A stretch of 64,000 bases of DNA from Solirubrobacterales bacterium. GTDB taxonomy: Bacteria > Actinomycetota > Thermoleophilia > Solirubrobacterales > 70-9. The DNA lies in contig JAMLGI010000002.1 in assembly GCA_023958085.1 (NCBI GenBank), positions 124,001 to 188,000 on the forward strand. Direction: 5' to 3'. Both the position numbers and the translations under genes were made by a program. This document shows positions 42,071-50,203 of this stretch, one piece after another. Numbering within the stretch: position 1 is the stretch's first letter; each line of letters opens with the position of its first letter. The notes beneath the pieces were generated by a model, which saw only the letters and a program-made list of their open reading frames with translations, had not been told where the DNA came from and made no database searches.

Positions 42071-42832
42071 ATGGATACGAACTTGAAGACAACACCGCTC
42101 CTGAACTACGAGGATCCGACGATCCAGACGCTGATCAACGACCGGGGCTGGATGTCGATGGCCGGGGATGCCCGCATCGGCGCGATTTACGACTTCGTCC
42201 GAGACGAGATCGACTTCGGCTACAACACCTCCGACGACCTCCCGGCCTCCGCGGTGCTTGCCGACGGATACGGCCAGTGCAATACGAAGACGACACTGCT
42301 CATGGCACTGCTCAGGGGTGCCGGCGTTCCCTGCCGCTTCCACGGGGCGACCATCCACAAGGAGCTCCAGAAGGGCGTGATCGAAGGGCTCTTCTACCGG
42401 ATCGCTCCCGAGAGCATCATCCACAGTTGGGCGGAAATTCAGGTGGACGGGCGCTGGGTCGGGCTCGAAGGAGTCATCCTCGACGCCCCGTACCTGGACG
42501 GACTCCGCGAGACCGTCGCGAAGGACGGTGGCGCCTTCCTCGGCTACGGCGCCGGCACCGAGAACATCGACGACCCACCTGTCGCCTGGCGCGGCACCGA
42601 CACCGCGATCCAGGCCACCGGGGTCAACCGGGACTTCGGAATCTTCGATGACCCAGACACCTTCTACGAGCGGCACGGAGCGAACCTTTCCGGCCTGAAG
42701 GCCCTGCTGTTCAAGGCGATGATCCGGCACCGGATGAACCGAAAGGTCGCATCGATCAGGAGCTGCGCGCTTCCCGCACCTCGCCTCGACACCGCCAAAA
42801 CGGCACCGATCGGTCAGGGACAAGGCATATGA
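42071..42832 (+). CDS. Transglutaminase-like cysteine protein
   Basis: A 253-residue protein of the transglutaminase-like superfamily (papain-like fold). The catalytic cysteine is in DGYGQCNTKTTLLMALLRGAG. The histidine is in ESIIHSWAEIQVDGRW, and the aspartate region in LEGVILDAPYLDG. There is no signal peptide, so it acts in the cytoplasm, as a protease or acyl-transfer enzyme of unknown substrate. The ATG has GGAGG close upstream. The C-terminal 60 residues are unrecognised. It overlaps the AhpD-like gene by four bases. Confidence 0.85.
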   Translation: MDTNLKTTPLLNYEDPTIQTLINDRGWMSMAGDARIGAIYDFVRDEIDFGYNTSDDLPASAVLADGYGQCNTKTTLLMALLRGAGVPCRFHGATIHKELQKGVIEGLFYRIAPESIIHSWAEIQVDGRWVGLEGVILDAPYLDGLRETVAKDGGAFLGYGAGTENIDDPPVAWRGTDTAIQATGVNRDFGIFDDPDTFYERHGANLSGLKALLFKAMIRHRMNRKVASIRSCALPAPRLDTAKTAPIGQGQGI

Positions 42833-43485
42833 GCGAATACACTCTGCCACTCGCGCTGAAGGACACCGCGACCTTGCTGCGCCACCTTCCGAGTGTCTGG
42901 GGAATCTGGGGTCGAAAGCGCCTCGATCCGCACCTAAGGGAAGAGGTGATGGTCGCGGTGGCCGCATCGGTCGGTTGCCGCTATTGCACCTTCTCCCATC
43001 GCGAAATGATCCTCCAAAGCGGTGAGAGCCTTCTCGCCCTCGCTGAGTTCGAGCAGGTCGAAAACCCTGACGAGCGCGTCTTCGCGGCGATCGTCTGGGC
43101 ACAGGCCAAGGTCGAGGCCGACTTCGGTCCCGCCCCCGCGGCCATCGAGCAGGAAATGCGAGACCGGTTCGACGCTCGGGAGCAACGTGATCTCGAAACC
43201 GTGGCGATCGCAATGAAGTCGATGAGTTCTTGCGGTCACCAGGCCGACGGCCTCGTTCAGCGACTCAGCGGGCATTCCGCCACCGGCCGTCTTGGCAATC
43301 AGATCCTGATGGCCTTCCTTTACTTTCCTCCGGCGGTCCTGGTCTACGGAGCACTCGCCGCCAAGCGAGGATCGGCAAGAACGCTCTTTCGCGACTTCCG
43401 GCAGTTCTCGACAATGTTCACCGCGAACGGTACGGCGAAGGACGCCGTCCCGGAAACCTCGACGCAACCGGCCGCGCGCGTCTAG
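42829..43485 (+). CDS. AhpD-like / carboxymuconolactone-decarboxylase-family protein
   Basis: A 218-residue helical protein of the CMD/AhpD superfamily. The redox motif CRYCTFSHRE (C-x2-C-x3-H) is intact at about residues 46-55, as in AhpD-type peroxidase partners. That suggests peroxide or disulfide chemistry. Downstream residues are helical with no second domain recognised. ATG 42829 overlaps the transglutaminase stop. It is convergent with the coiled-coil M23 gene, the two frames sharing four bases at the ends. The AraC-transglutaminase-AhpD set is an unfamiliar combination. Confidence 0.82.
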   Translation: MSEYTLPLALKDTATLLRHLPSVWGIWGRKRLDPHLREEVMVAVAASVGCRYCTFSHREMILQSGESLLALAEFEQVENPDERVFAAIVWAQAKVEADFGPAPAAIEQEMRDRFDAREQRDLETVAIAMKSMSSCGHQADGLVQRLSGHSATGRLGNQILMAFLYFPPAVLVYGALAAKRGSARTLFRDFRQFSTMFTANGTAKDAVPETSTQPAARV

Positions 43486-44693
43486 AGATAACCGAGCGGG
43501 TCTTGCGCGACACCATCAACCCGGGTCTCGAAATGAAGATGATCACCGAAGCTATTGCCGGTGTTCCCGACATAACCGATCACGTCGCCCTGGCTCACCT
43601 CGGCACCAACCGAGGTTCCGAATTCTGATTGATGCGCGTAGCAAGTAGAGAGACCACCACCGTGATCGACGCAGGTAAAGAGGCCATATCCACCGCTCTC
43701 GGCCTCCGATTGCATCAGGATCACCGTGCCCGATGCCGCCGCCTTGATCGAAGAGCCACCGGGCGCAGAGATGTCGAGGCCCTCGTGAACTCTTCCCCAC
43801 CGCGGCCCGAATGGCGACGAGAGAGTTCCCTCGATCGGCCAGATCATGCTTCCGTTCCCCGCCGAAGGGGCAGGGCCGGAGCTCGACGATGATGCCTCGG
43901 CGATCGTCGACTGGATTTTCGATCTGAGATCGGCCGCAATCTCCTCATGCTGCTCGATGTCATCCCGGACCGTCCCGAGCAGGGACTCCTTGTCCGACCG
44001 GAGCGTGGAAAGGCTCGACTGGCGAGACTCCAGGGCCACCCGCGTTGTTTCCAACTGGGCCTCCCTGGATGCGATCTCGTCCCTGGCCGACTCGATGGTG
44101 GATTTCGCCTTCCGTTGGATCTCGACGCTCGCGCGAGCCTCGTTGCGTAGATCGCGAACTCGGGAGGCAAGATCCTCCGTCTGGTTCTGGATCGCCTCTA
44201 GATACTCACCAGTTGCGACGAGGTCGCCGTAGTCCTCGGCGGCGAGCGCGATCGACGCCAGGTCCGGGGTGCCCGCCATATAGGTGGCGACCAGGTTCTC
44301 GCGCAAGTTAGTCAGGGCCCGTTTCAAACGCTGGCGTTGAACTTCGAGTTGTTCGACCGCGACCTTCAACTCGCGGATCGCCTCGTCCAGCTCGTCCTGC
44401 TTTTGCTCGAGTTCGGACTCTGCGACCGATTCCTGTTGTCGAAGGCTGGAGACCTCGCCCTCCATCGCCGAGATCTGGCCGTCGTACTTCTCGATCTCGG
44501 TGGTGAGAACCTCCTCGCGTCCCTGTTCCTTCTCTAGCTTCGACTCAACCCGGTCGAGCTTTTCCTCGGTTGAAGGGGCACCCTGGGCTTGCGTGACCAG
44601 CGCCCCGGTGATCGAGATCGTCAAGACCATCGCGCCGAGAATGATGGCGCGCAAGGTATGGCTGATCGGCGGGATTGGTTGGAAGGAGGGCAC
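43482..44693 (-). CDS. Coiled-coil M23 peptidase, EnvC/NlpD-like
   Basis: A 403-residue exported protein. It has a signal segment (RAIILGAMVLTISITGALVTQAQG), a long coiled coil at about 40-260 and an M23 domain at about 280-400. The M23 domain has PSAGNGSMIWPIEGTLSSPFG, GRVHEGLDISAPGGS, TCYAHQS and GDHLHFETRV, which supply the H, D and H-x-H zinc ligands. Such proteins either cut peptidoglycan or activate amidases at division sites. The start is GTG 44693, without a strong ribosome site. A BlaI-type operator lies 23 bases upstream. Confidence 0.9.
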   Translation of the reverse strand: MPSFQPIPPISHTLRAIILGAMVLTISITGALVTQAQGAPSTEEKLDRVESKLEKEQGREEVLTTEIEKYDGQISAMEGEVSSLRQQESVAESELEQKQDELDEAIRELKVAVEQLEVQRQRLKRALTNLRENLVATYMAGTPDLASIALAAEDYGDLVATGEYLEAIQNQTEDLASRVRDLRNEARASVEIQRKAKSTIESARDEIASREAQLETTRVALESRQSSLSTLRSDKESLLGTVRDDIEQHEEIAADLRSKIQSTIAEASSSSSGPAPSAGNGSMIWPIEGTLSSPFGPRWGRVHEGLDISAPGGSSIKAAASGTVILMQSEAESGGYGLFTCVDHGGGLSTCYAHQSEFGTSVGAEVSQGDVIGYVGNTGNSFGDHLHFETRVDGVAQDPLGYL

Positions 44694-44715
44694 TGATGGC
44701 GAATTGGAAACTATC

Positions 44716-44732
44716 TACTACATACCGTAGTT
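44716..44732. promoter_or_regulatory. BlaI-type operator before the coiled-coil M23 gene
   Basis: TACTACA, TAC, CGTAGTT: the ACTAC/GTAGT core is exact and the outermost bases differ. It has the same three-base spacer as two other sites. It is immediately upstream of the M23 start at 44693. The gap of 162 bases to ccdA holds nothing else recognised. Confidence 0.6.
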
Positions 44733-44855
44733 GGTCTGGGGAGCTTCCTTGTCGTCCATGATCGGTTCGGGAAAGATGATTCAGCGCCGAGTGAAGTCAA
44801 ACTCCTATTCCCCTGCCCAGTCGAGCGTTCGGCGTGTTGCGAAATCGGCCAGGAC

Positions 44856-45614
44856 TCAGACCGAGTTCCAGAAATCCAGGCCGATGTCGCTCATCCATTT
44901 CTGAACCTCGATGTTGATCCGAAACAGCTCGCCCGTCCAGATGAGGACACCCATCGCGATCAAGATGATCCCGCCGAAGGCGACGATCACGTTGTAGTGA
45001 CGCTTCACGACCGCGAACGCCGTGGTCATTCGATTGAAGGCGAGCACGGTCAGGAGGAAGGGAATCGCCAGTCCCGCCGAGTACACGGCGAGCAGCAGCG
45101 CCCCGCTCGCGGCTGAGCCCGACAGGGAAGCCGCCGAGAGGATCGCCCCCAACGTCGGTCCGATGCACGGAGTCCAGGCGAAAGCAAAGGCGGCCCCGGC
45201 AACGACAGGCCCTCCTTTTCCAGCCCGTAACATCAGGGCGTCGACGTGCCATTCGCGATTGAGCTTGGCTATGAAGAACGAACTGACGAAGAGGACTCCC
45301 ATCAAGATGATCAGGGCCGCGGCGATCTTGTCGAGGAGCTGACGGTTATCGGCGAGGATCGAACCGAGCTTCGTCGCGCTGAGTCCGAGCAGCACGAAGA
45401 TAAGGGAGAAGCTCGCGACGAAGAAGAGGCTCGGCACCAGAACCCGCCTCCACCCCGCGTCCTCGATGTCATCGATTGAGACTCCGGTGACGGCGGACAG
45501 GTAACCGGGAACCAGCGGCAGGACGCAGGGTGAGAGGAACGACACCATGCCCGCCAGTAGCGCGGCGAGGAGACCCACACCCTCGGCCGGATTCGAAGTC
45601 GCGAGTAGGTCCAC
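44856..45614 (-). CDS. ccdA: CcdA-family transmembrane electron transporter
   Basis: A 252-residue protein with six helices that carries reducing equivalents from cytoplasmic thioredoxin across the membrane to outer thiol proteins. The two redox cysteines are in VSFLSPCVLPLVPGYLSAV and FAFAWTPCIGPTLGAIL, as in CcdA and the DsbD core. It would reduce the thioredoxin-like lipoproteins of the island (inference). GTG 45614 directly follows the methyltransferase stop; both follow the perfect BlaI-type site at 46304. Confidence 0.93.
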   Translation of the reverse strand: MDLLATSNPAEGVGLLAALLAGMVSFLSPCVLPLVPGYLSAVTGVSIDDIEDAGWRRVLVPSLFFVASFSLIFVLLGLSATKLGSILADNRQLLDKIAAALIILMGVLFVSSFFIAKLNREWHVDALMLRAGKGGPVVAGAAFAFAWTPCIGPTLGAILSAASLSGSAASGALLLAVYSAGLAIPFLLTVLAFNRMTTAFAVVKRHYNVIVAFGGIILIAMGVLIWTGELFRINIEVQKWMSDIGLDFWNSV

Positions 45615-46271
45615 CTACCGTGGCTTCGCGGCCGAGATGAACTCCATCGAGCCCCACACGGTTCTCAGCGTGCGCCAGACGGAAACGTCTTCGAAACCAG
45701 CCGCGCCGACAAGCTTCGGGATCTCTCCTCGGGCGTGGTCCCTCGTGTTGACGAGCCCGTCGAGAACGCGCAGGAGTTGGAAGCCCGCGAACGTGATCGC
45801 GTCCGGCTTGCCCCAATCGGCGACGTGGAGGCGCCCACCGGGCCGCAGGACCCGCTCGGCCTCGACGAGCGCCAAAGCCTTGGCCTCGGGACTCAGGTGA
45901 TGGAGGAGGAGAGACATCGAAACGACATCCACGCTGTCATCCGCCAAGGGAAGGCCCGTCGCGAGACCCTCGTCCCAACGAACCCGGTCCGACCCCGGCT
46001 TGGCCTTGGCGATGGTGATCGATTCGGGATCGCCATCGATGCCGATGACCGTCGCGTCGCGGCGGGTGTCGGCCAGTTCGATCGCGAATGTTCCCGTTCC
46101 GGAACCAACATCGGCCGCGACCCCACCCTCCGGTAGATCGAGGCTGATTCGTTCGACCAGCGCCGTTCTCCAAGAACCTTCACGCATGCTCAGCGCCATG
46201 ACCGGGTCGTACAGGCGGGTGAACCCTCCGCGTCCGGCCGCCGGAACGTAACGATCGCCGTCAGGAGTCAT
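45615..46271 (-). CDS. Class I SAM-dependent methyltransferase (UbiE-like)
   Basis: A 218-residue methyltransferase. SAM motif I is in GGVAADVGSGTGTFAIELADTR at about 52-72; the acidic motif II is VIGIDGDPESITIAKAK. SMSLLLHHLSPEAKALALVEAERVLRPGGRLHVADWG covers motifs post-I to III. The substrate is unknown. The ATG start is 33 bases from the BlaI-type site at 46304-46320, making it the first gene of a pair with ccdA. Confidence 0.88.
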   Translation of the reverse strand: MTPDGDRYVPAAGRGGFTRLYDPVMALSMREGSWRTALVERISLDLPEGGVAADVGSGTGTFAIELADTRRDATVIGIDGDPESITIAKAKPGSDRVRWDEGLATGLPLADDSVDVVSMSLLLHHLSPEAKALALVEAERVLRPGGRLHVADWGKPDAITFAGFQLLRVLDGLVNTRDHARGEIPKLVGAAGFEDVSVWRTLRTVWGSMEFISAAKPR

Positions 46272-46303
46272 TGGTCATCCAGGTATTGATGGGGTCGACC
46301 ATG

Positions 46304-46320
46304 TACTACAGATTGTAGTA
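46304..46320. promoter_or_regulatory. BlaI-type operator, perfect inverted repeat
   Basis: TACTACA, GAT, TGTAGTA: seven-base arms, exact. This is the best match in the window to the BlaI/MecI consensus core. It stands upstream of the methyltransferase-ccdA pair, in a 124-base gap otherwise free of features. Confidence 0.82.
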
Positions 46321-46395
46321 GAGCACACTCGGAGCGCGGATGTCCGGAGTCCCGTACACAGCGGGGTCGGCCGTGATCCTCGGTGGTTCGGTGGG

Positions 46396-48339
46396 TCACG
46401 GTTCCACCGTGTGAGGTGTCGTCTTACGAGCGGCGCGAACGCCGTTGCTGACCGCCAGGAGTTCTGCGATCTCGTGAACCGCGACTGCGATGACGACGCT
46501 CAGCAGACCAACGACGGCGCTCGGAATGAGCACTGCGAGCAAGATGACACTGAACACAAGATTCTGCCGGGAGATGCGGGTTGCGCGTCGGCCAAGTTGG
46601 AGTGCCTCCGCCGCCTTTGTAAGGTCATCGGCCAGCAGGGCAATATCGGCGGCTTCAATGGCCGCGTCCGTGCCGCCGGTGCCTATGGCAATACCGACGT
46701 CGGCCGTCGCAAGTGCCGGGGCGTCGTTGATTCCGTCGCCAACCATCGCCACGGAGCCGTGCTGCTCCTGGATCTGCTCGATCCTAGACACCTTGTCTTC
46801 AGGCTTGAGCTCAGCGAAGACCTGATCGAGACCCAGCTGCGCCGATATCGCCCGCGCCGTTCGCTCGTTGTCGCCGGTCAGCATCACGACATGGGCGACA
46901 CCTAGACGTCGAAGCGCAACTATCGCCTGCGCCGCTTCGGGGCGAGGTTCATCCCGAAGCGCAAGCAGCGTGCACGGTTCGCTGCCCACGCCAGCCACGA
47001 TCACAGTCTTACCTTCGTCTTGCAGCTTCTCGATGACGTCTGGTAGATCAGTTGAACCCATGCGATCGATAGCCAGAGCCGGACTCCCCACCCAGGCCGT
47101 TCGACCATCCACAAGCGCGGTTGCCCCGTGCCCCACCAGGGCAGAGAAGTCCTCGGTTGGACCGGGCTCGATTCCTGCCGTGCGGGCGTAAGCGACCACC
47201 GCCGCAGCCAATGGGTGTTCAGACCGCGCTTCGATAGACGCTGCGATCCGTAGCCCTTCACCTTCGTCGACGTCGTTCAAGGCGACCACGTCGGTGACTT
47301 CGGGCTTGCCACGAGTGAGAGTTCCGGTCTTGTCGAACGCGACCGCATTGACCCGCCCGAGTGCTTCCAGTTGCAGGCCTCCCTTTATGAGAATTCCCTC
47401 CCGCCCTGCCCGCGTGATAGCTGCGGCAGCCGCGACCGGCACGGACATGACGAGGGCACAAGGGGCGCCGGCCACCAGGACCGTTACGCCTCGCAGAGCC
47501 CATTCTTGCCAGTCGCCGTCCACGATGCCGCCGACGACAGCGACCAGCGCCGCACCCACCAAGACCGCCGGGCTGTATCGAGTCGCGAACCGGTCGACGA
47601 AGCGTTGTGCCTTCGACTTCTGGCCCTGCGCTTCCTCGACCAGATGAACGATGCGCTGGAGGGTGTTGTCGGCGTATGGCCTTGTGACCTCGATCTCGAT
47701 CGAGCCGGTCCCGTTCACCGAACCCGCGAACACCTCTTGTCCCGGGTCCTTGGCAACTGGCATCGACTCTCCGGTCACGGGTGCTTCGTCAAGCGTCGAG
47801 TTGCCACTTCTAAGGACACCGTCAGTCGGCAGGGCCTCTCCGGGCCGGACTATGAACAGGTCACCGACCACGAGATCTTCGGCCGGAATCATTTCTTCGC
47901 GTCCGTTGACGATTCGTCTCGCTTGCTTTGGGGCGAGATCGAGCAGATCCCGGATCGCCGACCGGGTCCGAACGAAGGTCAGTTCTTCAATCGCTTCAGC
48001 AAGGGAGTAGAGAAAGACCAGTGCCGCCGCTTCTTCGAAAAGGCCGAAAACGAGACAGCCGGCAGCAGCGATCAGCATCAGTGCCTCGACGCCTATCTCG
48101 TGCTCTTCGACGAGTTCCTCCCACCCCTCCTGAGTGAAATACCAAGCCCCTATCGGGATCGCTACGAGGAACGCTGCGATCGCCAGCACTTCCGACGCGC
48201 CGGTGAACTCGAGGACGAGGCCGACAACAAGAGCGATCCCGGCGAGCAGCGCGTTTCGAAGCGGCCCGAAACGAAATGCTGCCTCGCGCCAGCTCAGACC
48301 GGTCGCGGCCTCCGAGTTGCCGCAGTCGCTGGAACTCAC
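46396..48339 (-). CDS. P1B-type metal ATPase with APC membrane motif (P1B-4-like)
   Basis: A 647-residue pump from GTG 48339 (four-base overlap with the sensor stop); TTG 48378 would add 13 residues. There is no N-terminal metal-binding domain. The membrane motif is A-P-C (VLVAGAPCALVMSVPVAAA) instead of CPC or SPC. Phosphorylation motif DKTGTLT, the HP motif SEHPLAAAV and the hinge MVGDGINDAPALATADVG are intact, so it should be active. The last helices carry HEIAELLAVSNGVRAAR, like the HEGGT motif of cobalt/iron-type P1B-4 pumps. It is probably regulated by the CmtR-like protein upstream. Confidence 0.88.
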   Translation of the reverse strand: MSSSDCGNSEAATGLSWREAAFRFGPLRNALLAGIALVVGLVLEFTGASEVLAIAAFLVAIPIGAWYFTQEGWEELVEEHEIGVEALMLIAAAGCLVFGLFEEAAALVFLYSLAEAIEELTFVRTRSAIRDLLDLAPKQARRIVNGREEMIPAEDLVVGDLFIVRPGEALPTDGVLRSGNSTLDEAPVTGESMPVAKDPGQEVFAGSVNGTGSIEIEVTRPYADNTLQRIVHLVEEAQGQKSKAQRFVDRFATRYSPAVLVGAALVAVVGGIVDGDWQEWALRGVTVLVAGAPCALVMSVPVAAAAAITRAGREGILIKGGLQLEALGRVNAVAFDKTGTLTRGKPEVTDVVALNDVDEGEGLRIAASIEARSEHPLAAAVVAYARTAGIEPGPTEDFSALVGHGATALVDGRTAWVGSPALAIDRMGSTDLPDVIEKLQDEGKTVIVAGVGSEPCTLLALRDEPRPEAAQAIVALRRLGVAHVVMLTGDNERTARAISAQLGLDQVFAELKPEDKVSRIEQIQEQHGSVAMVGDGINDAPALATADVGIAIGTGGTDAAIEAADIALLADDLTKAAEALQLGRRATRISRQNLVFSVILLAVLIPSAVVGLLSVVIAVAVHEIAELLAVSNGVRAARKTTPHTVEP

Positions 48340-48677
48340 GCGGCCTGCCGCCGCCGGCCACGGCCGTAGTTCGGGCAAGACTCGATCCGATCCCCGGCAC
48401 GATCAAGCAGAACGTCCGCGGTCCCTAGAAGCTCTTCAACGCTTTCGCCAAGCCGGTAGTGAACCTCCCGGCCCCGCCGTTCGCGCTCAGCAACCCCGCA
48501 CTCCCAAAGGCAGGCCAGATGAGTTGATGCGTTCGGCTGGGAGATGCCAATCGCCGTAACAACATCGGTAACCCGGGCTGGTGAATTGGTCCGCAGGAAC
48601 TCGACTATCCGCTGCCTAGTCGGGTCCGACAGGCCGTGAAACAGGATGGTTCTCAAGTCAACGACGTCCACAGTCAT
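48336..48677 (-). CDS. CmtR-like ArsR/SmtB metal-sensing repressor
   Basis: A 113-residue winged-helix repressor from ATG 48677; the upstream frame has no domain. Cysteines at 56 and 60 (HLACLWECGV, on the recognition helix) and at 101 (RIESCPNYG) have exactly the spacing of Cys57, 61 and 102, which bind Cd/Pb in Mycobacterium CmtR. It is expected to repress its own operon with the ATPase. The promoter region upstream is AT-rich, with TATAAT-like sequence and a CTGTAACAG near-palindrome around 48684-48692. The 139 bases to the next gene hold no other feature. Confidence 0.88.
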   Translation of the reverse strand: MTVDVVDLRTILFHGLSDPTRQRIVEFLRTNSPARVTDVVTAIGISQPNASTHLACLWECGVAERERRGREVHYRLGESVEELLGTADVLLDRAGDRIESCPNYGRGRRRQAA

Positions 48678-48816
48678 ATTGACTGTAACAGATATAATTG
48701 ACCGACACCAATGTTTTTCCCGCCGCTTTCGTTCCGCGATCACCCGAAGTTCGCCTCGAAGGAAGCCACAGCCGACGACGAGCTTCGATGCCTCCAAGAC
48801 CCGCAAAGTGAATGAA

Positions 48817-49635
48817 TCAGCGACGGCGGGTCTTGTCGGTTACGACCGGATCGAATGAAAGCTGTGCCGATTCCCCGGCCAGCACGGCCCACACATCGAA
48901 ATCGGTGAGTGCCCACGCCCGCGCCTCGTGGTCATCGAACTCGAACGCCCGCTCCGCGATGAACCTCGCGATTTCCCTCGCCTTCTCAAGATCCGAAGCA
49001 GACACCTCGTTCTCGTCTCGCTCCCCGACAGGTGCTTCGACTGATCCGGTCTTCGGCTTGGGCTGGCCTCCATCGTCCTCTCCCTCGGCCGGTGTCCACC
49101 CAAGCGTCTCCAAAATCGGATCCGGCTCCTTCGAGTTGGCCGGATGGATGGACACAGCCTCTGGGACCTCTCCGACGTCCTCACCAGTCGCGATCTTCTT
49201 GTAGAGATCGAGGTTGCCCGGAGCCGGGGCAGCGACCAAGTCCCACCCCTCCCCGTTCCAATACCTCACCCGATCCCCATAAAACGGATCAAGCTTCCAA
49301 CCCGGGCTCAGATCCGGCGGGGGTTCGATCCCCGAGACCAGATCAGGGTCATCGCTCCACGCCAACCCGTAGGTGGTCTCCTTCGGGAACACGACCGGCC
49401 AGAACGCCGTCGACCGGTCGAACCCAAGCTCCTTCGACCGGACCGCCGCCGCCATGTATTCGACCCCGCTGAACGCGGACTCCAAGAACGGCAGCAAATT
49501 CCTGATCTCGACCACCGCCTCCTCCAGACTCTCCCCGAACGTCCCGATCTCCAACTCCTCCTCGGTCAACCAATGCTTCTCATTGCGGTGTGCTCCTCCC
49601 GTCTCCGAATCGCCAACCGGTCTTGGGTCGCTCAT
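48817..49635 (-). CDS. Hypothetical acidic protein near the right island end
   Basis: A 272-residue protein from ATG 49635 (AGGAAG upstream). The N-terminal half has EELEIGTFGESLEEAVVEIRNLLPF and tryptophan-rich stretches. A central acidic, proline-rich linker (about 175-215) follows, then a helical tail (ASDLEKAREIARFIAERAFEF). No family was recognised. It overlaps the stop of the small winged-helix gene by four bases, so the two are co-expressed. Located next to the attachment site, the pair could be remnants of an integration/excision or maintenance module (speculative). Confidence 0.65.
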   Translation of the reverse strand: MSDPRPVGDSETGGAHRNEKHWLTEEELEIGTFGESLEEAVVEIRNLLPFLESAFSGVEYMAAAVRSKELGFDRSTAFWPVVFPKETTYGLAWSDDPDLVSGIEPPPDLSPGWKLDPFYGDRVRYWNGEGWDLVAAPAPGNLDLYKKIATGEDVGEVPEAVSIHPANSKEPDPILETLGWTPAEGEDDGGQPKPKTGSVEAPVGERDENEVSASDLEKAREIARFIAERAFEFDDHEARAWALTDFDVWAVLAGESAQLSFDPVVTDKTRRR

Positions 49636-49883
49636 CGCTTCCTCTCGCTGATCACGAACGCGCGAGGCGACTTCTTCGCCTGTTTGACCTTCCCGGCCTT
49701 CGTCAGCCTGGCGAGGCAATTGGCTACCGCGCCGGACGACCGACCGATTCCCTTCGCGACCGCGGTCACCGTGAGCGGACCATCTTTCTTTCGCTTCCGA
49801 AGATGCGCGAGAACAAGGCCGTCCAGATCACCTGGACTCAGGCGTTCCTTCGTCGAGGACTTGTCTTTCGTCTTGGTGGGCAT
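49632..49883 (-). CDS. Small winged-helix DNA-binding protein
   Basis: An 83-residue basic protein with an AAAGGAG ribosome site before ATG 49883. Residues 15-75 form a helix-turn-helix/winged helix: DLDGLVLAHLRKRKKDGPLTV, TAVAKGIGRSSGAVANCLARL, then a basic wing. Its size, charge and position, about 325 bases from the tRNA attachment site, suit a regulator or a directionality factor of the island; this is inference. It heads a two-gene operon. Confidence 0.7.
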   Translation of the reverse strand: MPTKTKDKSSTKERLSPGDLDGLVLAHLRKRKKDGPLTVTAVAKGIGRSSGAVANCLARLTKAGKVKQAKKSPRAFVISERKR

Positions 49884-50115
49884 CGGGTACTCCTTTCGTC
49901 TGGAGCACCGAAGGCACGCTGCGATAAGCCCCGAAAGGAGCCACGGCGGATACCGTGCATCTTGCATCGAAGCAGGGTCTTCGGTGCCACGCCCCGGGGT
50001 GTTCACGCACCGCCGGGGCACTTACATGTTCGCGACCGAACTTAGCTCCGCGCTCCGGGGAAAGCGAGCCGAAACCAGCCCAATCGACACCGAACGATGC
50101 ATATCGGCCCGATCT

Positions 50116-50134
50116 TCAGGCACTTAGTGCCTGA
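50116..50134 (-). repeat. Island-end inverted repeat, right copy
   Basis: TCAGGCACT, T, AGTGCCTGA: exact nine-base arms, identical to those at 27948-27975. On the minus strand the match to the left copy continues for eight more bases with two differences. Confidence 0.7.
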
Positions 50135-50178
50135 TCCACGGAGAAAAAGCAGGCGGGTTCAAACGCACTCGGAAAGCA

Positions 50179-50203
50179 GAAACCCCATAGCAATGGGGGT
50201 TTC
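50179..50203 (-). terminator. Hairpin downstream of tRNA-His
   Basis: GAAACCCCAT pairs with ATGGGGGTTTC over a four-base loop (one bulged G), eight bases beyond the tRNA 3' end. It is a likely terminator of the tRNA transcript. Confidence 0.6.
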
